The translations under genes were made by a program, and so were the position numbers. A DNA stretch of 64,000 nucleotides. Source: Delta-02 sp964513565. Its GTDB lineage: Bacteria > Desulfobacterota > Syntrophorhabdia > Syntrophorhabdales > Syntrophorhabdaceae. The notes under the pieces were generated by a model. The model was not told where the DNA came from and ran no database searches. It was given only the letters and a program-made list of their open reading frames with translations. The stretch lies in assembly GCA_964513565.1 (NCBI GenBank), contig CAZENE010000006.1, positions 1 through 64,000 of the forward strand, written 5' to 3'. This document shows, one piece after another, positions 60,292-64,000 of the stretch (position 1 is the stretch's first letter; every line of letters starts with the position of its first letter).

Positions 60292-60744
60292 ATGAACAAA
60301 TTTTTTCAACAGTTAAAGAAAGACCACAAGGAAGTGCAGGAGATGATAGAGCAGCTATCCGAGATGAAATCAAGTGCATCCTCAAAGAGGGCAGAACTGT
60401 TCAAGAAGCTTAAAATGGAATTGATGCCGCATATGAAGGCAGAAGAGACGGCATTTTATCATCCTCTCGAGGATAAAAAAGGGACTCGGGAACTTGCATT
60501 CGAAGGCGAGGAAGAGCACCATGTCACGGAATTCGTATTGCGGGAACTCGAGGAGAGTGAGAGCGACAAAGATCACTGGACGGCCAAACTGAAGGTCTTG
60601 AAGGATCTCATCGAACATCATGTTGAAGAAGAAGAAGGCGAGATCTTCGAAAGTGCAGAGAAAGTGATCAAGGACAATGAATTCGAGAGCATCATGTCCC
60701 AGTTCGAAAAGGAAAAAGAGCGCATCAAAAAAAGCATGATGTGA
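60292..60744 (+). CDS. Hemerythrin HHE-domain protein
   Basis: A 150-residue four-helix protein with iron-ligand candidates H12, H47-x3-E51, H57, H76 or H77, and H109-H110-x3-E114 ('DLIEHHVEEEEGEIF'). This is the HHE cation-binding family, which binds O2 or handles iron, NO or stress signals. AAGGAGGAA lies seven bases before the ATG. It follows the YgaP-like gene closely and is likely co-transcribed. Confidence 0.9.
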   Translation: MNKFFQQLKKDHKEVQEMIEQLSEMKSSASSKRAELFKKLKMELMPHMKAEETAFYHPLEDKKGTRELAFEGEEEHHVTEFVLRELEESESDKDHWTAKLKVLKDLIEHHVEEEEGEIFESAEKVIKDNEFESIMSQFEKEKERIKKSMM

Positions 60745-60838
60745 CCTGATATACGAAGACTAGGAGCATTCGGCTGGGCACGGGCACGACATTGAAATTG
60801 CTCTGACAAATTTAAAGAAATAAGGAGGAGATAGTAAC

Positions 60839-61213
60839 ATGAAAAAGATATTTGTGATCATTCTCGCGGTGATTATCGGAGTGGCCTTCGCAAGCGCCGG
60901 GATCGCAGAGGAAAAGGCGAAGAAAGGAAAGTATACTGGTGAGGTATCGAGCGTGGACGCTTCCGACAAAAGCCTGGTCGTAAAGGGGAAGGATGGTGAA
61001 AAAACGTTCGATGCCACAGATGCCAAGTGGAAGGGTTACACGTCTCTTGACGAGGTAAAACCGGGGGATAATGTGACTGTTAATTATATGGAGAAAGACG
61101 GCGAAATGAAGGCACAGAATATCGCGAAAGCTAGAACAAAGACTAAGACGACAACGAAAACGAAGACCACCGAAACCGAAACCCGGACAGAACCGCCTGC
61201 CGGAACGAAGTAG
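60839..61213 (+). CDS. Secreted protein with small beta domain and Lys/Thr tail
   Basis: A 124-residue protein with a signal peptide ('KIFVIILAVIIGVAFASAG', cut before IAEE or so). The mature part (about 25-95) is a small beta domain: 'YTGEVSSVDASDKSLVVKGK' and 'DEVKPGDNVTVNYMEKDGE', of the DUF5666/OB-like type. A Lys/Thr repeat tail ('TKTKTTTKTKTTETETRTEP') follows. Function unknown. A GGAGGAGAT site precedes the ATG. Confidence 0.78.
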   Translation: MKKIFVIILAVIIGVAFASAGIAEEKAKKGKYTGEVSSVDASDKSLVVKGKDGEKTFDATDAKWKGYTSLDEVKPGDNVTVNYMEKDGEMKAQNIAKARTKTKTTTKTKTTETETRTEPPAGTK

Positions 61214-61232
61214 GGCACTTTTTAATTAAAAG

Positions 61233-61272
61233 ACCCGGTGAAAGGAAAATCGAACATCTTCTTTCACCGGGT
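61233..61272. terminator. Strong stem-loop upstream of csbD-like gene
   Basis: ACCCGGTGAAAG (61233-61244) and CTTTCACCGGGT (61261-61272), 12-bp perfect stem with a 16-base loop. It is followed by AAAAAG rather than T on the plus strand, so it may be a structured 5' leader of the CsbD-like gene or a minus-strand stop instead of a plain terminator. Confidence 0.55.
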
Positions 61273-61299
61273 AAAAAGAAAGCATTAAGGAGAATAACG

Positions 61300-61515
61300 A
61301 TGAATGAAGATATCCTGAAAGGTAAATGGAAGGAAATTAAGGGCGGCATCAAGGAAAAATGGGGGAAACTCACCGATGACGAGATCACCCGGGTAGAAGG
61401 CAGCGAGGAAAAGTTCATTGGCATGCTGCAGACAAAATACGGATATTCGAGGGATGAGGCACAAAGAGAATATGAGACATTTATAGACCGCTACCGGGAT
61501 GAACCGCCGAAATAG
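61300..61515 (+). CDS. CsbD-family stress protein
   Basis: A 71-residue CsbD-like protein: 'LKGKWKEIKGGIKEKWGKLT' followed by 'DDEITRVEGSEEKFIGMLQ' and 'YGYSRDEAQREYETFIDRY'. CsbD proteins are induced by general stress (phosphate or carbon starvation, acid) and are of unknown mechanism. Sits after the stem-loop, with AAGGAGAATAACG before the ATG. Confidence 0.93.
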   Translation: MNEDILKGKWKEIKGGIKEKWGKLTDDEITRVEGSEEKFIGMLQTKYGYSRDEAQREYETFIDRYRDEPPK

Positions 61516-61561
61516 GGATACAGGGACGCTGGTCCCATAAAACATTGCAGGAAACCTTTTT

Positions 61562-62401
61562 ATGACCGACAGGAAGCTTCCTGAGGAATTTCCCGAGCAG
61601 CAGCAAGAATAACCGGGACGTGAACGCGAAATGATCCCGCGCCCGGAGATCATACGTCCCGGTTACCGGGGAAGTGACAGACTTCGCCAAGGTGGCGCTC
61701 ATAACAGGCGGTGACTCCGGCATCGGAAGGGCGGTAGCCGTCCGTTTTGCCCGGGAAGCCGCCGATGTCGCAATCGTGTACCTCGAAGCCGAAGAGGAGG
61801 ATGCGCGGGAGACAAAGGACCTTGTCGGGAAACAAGGCAGGGAATGTCTCCTCATCCCGGGGGACGTCCGGGATCCGGGATTCTGCGCCGAAGCGGTAAA
61901 CAGAACTCTGCACCGTTTTGATTATTCGAACGTTCTCGTCAACAACGCCGCCGAGCAGCATCCGGCTGACTTCAAAAATATAGATTTTGCGATCGTAGAA
62001 AGCACGTTCCGGACAAACATTCTTGCGATGTTCTACCTGACAAGGCCGGCGGTGGACCATATGCGGGCCGGCGATAGCATAATAAATACGACGAGCGTGA
62101 CAAATTACCGCGGAAGCGAGCATTTGATCGATTATTCCGCACCGAAAGGCGCCATAACAGCCTTTACGCGTTCCCTGGCGAAAAGGTACGGGTCAATGGG
62201 GTTGCGCCAGGACCCATATGGACCCCTCTTATCCCATCGACGTTTAAAAACATCAGGAATTTTGGAAAGAAGACCCCTATGGGCCGCGCCGGCCAGCCGA
62301 GCGAAGTTGCCCCGGCATATGTCTTTCTTGCGTCGGAAGATGCCTCGTATATAACCGGGCAGATCATTCACCCCAATGGCGGTGAAATCGTCAATGCCTG
62401 A
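61562..62401 (+). pseudogene. Decayed SDR oxidoreductase gene (YghA/YhdF-like)
   Basis: The start at 61562 ('MTDRKLPEEFPEQQQE') matches the usual N-terminal tail of YghA-type SDRs, but a TAA follows at codon 17 (61610). Downstream, the frame switches near 61680, where 'KVALITGGDSGIGRAVAV' begins, and again near 62185, after 'AFTRSLAKR', to a frame reading 'VRVNGVAPGPIWTPLIPST' and ending 'ITGQIIHPNGGEIVNA' at 62401. About 12-16 bases seem lost at the second break. Active-site S/Y/K region is hit (Y-S-A-P-K in place of Y-S-A-x-K still legible). So the gene has at least three lesions. It would have been an NAD(P) oxidoreductase of stress type. Confidence 0.8.
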
Positions 62402-62560
62402 TGCTGTTCAGGTGAGAGCTCTTTCCTTATTTTCCTCGTCGTCATGCTCGATGTTTGCCACGCAGGAGCAAAGCCTGGAAAACAGGCGCCGTGGTATGCT
62501 TTTGCTGACCGCCGGGTGCTTGGTCATCTTAGGATCTACAAACGTGATCCAGGAACGCTT

Positions 62561-63700
62561 TTAAAGTTCCTCTTCTTTAGGCTGGTCTTCAACCTGTGAG
62601 TCAAAGAATGACCGTATGTTTTTAATAATGTAGTCTTTTTCAGTTTTCTTCAATTCCGGGAATACGGGAATTGCCAGGCTTGTCTTTGCAGCCTTTTCGG
62701 CCCTGGGAAAGGAGCCTTCGCTGTAGCCAAGGTACGCGAAGCACGGCTGGAGATGCAGCGGTACGGGATAATATATACCCGTCATGATCCCATTCTCCTT
62801 CAGGTGTGCCTGGAATGAGTCACGTTTATCCGTGCGGAGAACATAATGATGAAAGATGTGCGATGTCTCGTCCTCGATTATGGGCAGTGTAACTGGGATA
62901 TCGCGAAGGTGCATATTATAATAGCCGGCCGTTTCGAGCCGGGTCTTATTCCATGAGGAGAGTTTGGTGAACTTCACCGATAATGCCATTGCCTTGATCT
63001 CATCGAGTCGGCTGTTGAAACCGATCATCTCATGAATATACGGCCTTTCTCCCATCCCGTGGACACGGAGCTTCCGGACTTTTTCGCCAAGGTCGTCCCG
63101 TTTCGTTATGACCATCCCTCCTTCGCCGATACCGCCGAGGTTTTTTGTCGGGTAAAAACTGGTTGCCGCAATATCTCCGAAATTGCCGGCGCTCACTTTG
63201 TCCCTTCGTGCACCGAGGGCTTGCGCCATATCTTCAATAATCGGGATGTCATTCTCCCGCCCGATCGCGAGTATCCTTTTCATATCGCAGATCTTCCCGA
63301 ACAGGTGGACGACAACGATAGCTTTTGTCCGGGGGGTTATCGCTTTTTCGATCTGCTCCGGATCGATGTTCATATCGCTTTCCTGAATATCGACGAAGAC
63401 AGGGCGGGCGCCTACCAGTGCGATAGAACTGGCAGTCGAAAAAAAGGTGTAGGGTGTCGTTATGACCTCATCTCCGCCTCCAATACCAAGCGCCATGAGA
63501 GATAGGATAAGGGCATCCGTGCCATTGGCGCACGAGATGGCATGGGGAACACCCGTAATGGCCGCAACCTGTTCTTCGAGCTTGAGGCAATATTGCCCCA
63601 GGATCAGTTTCTGATCATCCAGTATCTCCCGAACGCCCTTCATTATGTCTTTCTTGACGCCTCTGAACTGGGCCTTCAGGTTGATGGGAGGGATATTCAT
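62561..63700 (-). CDS. DegT/DnrJ/EryC1/StrS-family PLP sugar aminotransferase
   Basis: A 379-residue PLP enzyme (from the ATG at 63700). The PLP lysine is K186 in 'TSFYPTKNLGGIGEGGM'; other marks are 'CANGTDALILSLMALGIG', 'VITTPYTFFSTASSIALVGA' and 'IIEDMAQALGA'. It moves an amino group to a keto-nucleotide-sugar, or acts as a sugar dehydratase. It is alone here, about 54 kb from the O-antigen locus, so its sugar is not known. A start at 63886 would add 62 unlikely residues; AGGATACAAGG precedes the chosen ATG. Confidence 0.88.
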   Translation of the reverse strand: MNIPPINLKAQFRGVKKDIMKGVREILDDQKLILGQYCLKLEEQVAAITGVPHAISCANGTDALILSLMALGIGGGDEVITTPYTFFSTASSIALVGARPVFVDIQESDMNIDPEQIEKAITPRTKAIVVVHLFGKICDMKRILAIGRENDIPIIEDMAQALGARRDKVSAGNFGDIAATSFYPTKNLGGIGEGGMVITKRDDLGEKVRKLRVHGMGERPYIHEMIGFNSRLDEIKAMALSVKFTKLSSWNKTRLETAGYYNMHLRDIPVTLPIIEDETSHIFHHYVLRTDKRDSFQAHLKENGIMTGIYYPVPLHLQPCFAYLGYSEGSFPRAEKAAKTSLAIPVFPELKKTEKDYIIKNIRSFFDSQVEDQPKEEEL

Positions 63701-63898
63701 AAACCTTGTATCCTTTCGCAAGAGATTTGATGTGGAGTCGTTGTATGTTAACACATTCCCCAAGATCAAGACAGTATTTCTTGCATTTTTCAGGGGAAGC
63801 AGCGGAGCGACGGACGCCGGGGCGGTTTTAGCGAGTCCTTCGTCCGGTAATACTGCTTCAGGGGCGCTACGTCTGCGGCGCGGCACTCATTAAAATCG

Positions 63899-63927
63899 TT
63901 GACAAATACACTGGAATTGCGATAAAA
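63899..63927 (+). promoter_or_regulatory. Putative sigma-70 promoter of the thiolase gene
   Basis: TTGACA (63899-63904), then after 16 bases GATAAA (63921-63926), or after 17 bases ATAAAA, about 40 bases before the ATG at 63967. Confidence 0.55.
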
Positions 63928-63966
63928 ACATTGTGAAATTTTTTTCAACTTAGAAAGGAGACCTGT

Positions 63967-64000
63967 ATGAAAGAAGCAGTTATTGTTTCGTGCGCCAGGA
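63967..64000 (+). CDS. Acetyl-CoA acetyltransferase (thiolase), N-terminus only
   Basis: The last 34 bases read 'MKEAVIVSCAR', the typical start of thiolases (x-E-x-V-I-V-x-A/C-A-R-T-P), which make or split acetoacetyl-CoA. An AGAAAGGAGACC site is upstream. The gene runs out of the window, so the type cannot be settled. Confidence 0.75.
   Translation, partial: MKEAVIVSCAR

Noticed and set aside
62376..62564. Plus-strand frame of 62 codons beyond the SDR remnant
   Set aside because: Overlaps the tail of the decayed SDR in another frame, has no ribosome site, and looks random.
1..64000. CRISPR arrays, tRNA or rRNA genes, IS elements
   Set aside because: No regular repeat-spacer pattern, cloverleaf or transposase was seen on either strand.

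Overview
The window reads as a chromosomal piece of an anaerobic Gram-negative bacterium, most like the former Deltaproteobacteria (the Syntrophorhabdus/Syntrophus type is my best guess, not proven). Grounds: a Wzy/WbpM-type O-antigen locus, an indolepyruvate:ferredoxin oxidoreductase, PEP synthase, a pflA-type radical SAM protein, a CheY/CheX pair, MscS, Hsp20 and ferritin-like proteins together, gene density near 90 percent, and GGAGG-type ribosome sites. There are no tRNA, rRNA, CRISPR or IS genes that I can see.

Layout. 1-8620: the distal end of an O-antigen cluster, with a partial Wzy-like polymerase, three UDP-L-FucNAc enzymes (WbjB/C/D type), a FucNAc-type glycosyltransferase, a 4-keto-reductase, an initiating sugar-phosphate transferase and a WbpM-type membrane dehydratase. 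8624-15526: housekeeping genes (engB, pyrE, a macrodomain protein, recG, pyk, a UAP1-type nucleotidyltransferase). 15728-17363: cheY, cheX and an unknown protein. 17450-24131: a complete nine-gene N-type (second, usually laterally transferred) F-ATPase operon on the minus strand in the diagnostic order atpDCQRBEFAG. 24411-37455: on the plus strand a P-type cation ATPase, GAPDH, D-2-hydroxyacid dehydrogenase, PEP synthase, a 1325-residue triple fusion (beta-phosphoglucomutase / trehalose-6-phosphatase / GH65 phosphorylase) and lactate permease. 37498-45913: signalling and mixed genes, including a large cyclase/zinc-knuckle/TPR membrane protein, an orphan release factor, a frameshifted lipoprotein, a radical SAM protein, Hsp20, a NifU-like protein, a diguanylate cyclase and an M20 peptidase. 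46064-53916: iorAB, an M16 protease, L-lactate dehydrogenase, MscS. 53959-62401: an island of small stress-type proteins (PRC-barrel, DUF6496-like, diiron ferritin-like, DUF1328, KGG, hemerythrin, CsbD), a HAD/HerA-like ATPase fusion and a decayed SDR gene. 62561-64000: a DegT aminotransferase and the first codons of a thiolase.

How it works together. The N-ATPase, P-type ATPase, trehalose/glucose-phosphate fusion, lower glycolysis enzymes, D-lactate enzyme and lactate permease form two back-to-back transcription units that look like one energy and ion-homeostasis module: mobilise a disaccharide reserve to glucose-6-phosphate, run or reverse glycolysis, exchange lactate, and manage Na+/H+ and other cations. 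The stress island at the right may serve the same survival lifestyle; one of its genes has a near-perfect sigma-54 promoter.

Most interesting items: the triple fusion enzyme; the N-ATPase with a two-carboxylate c-subunit and a b-subunit carrying a delta-like tail; the cyclase protein with a CCHC zinc knuckle; the HAD-HerA-like fusion; and two decayed or frameshifted genes.
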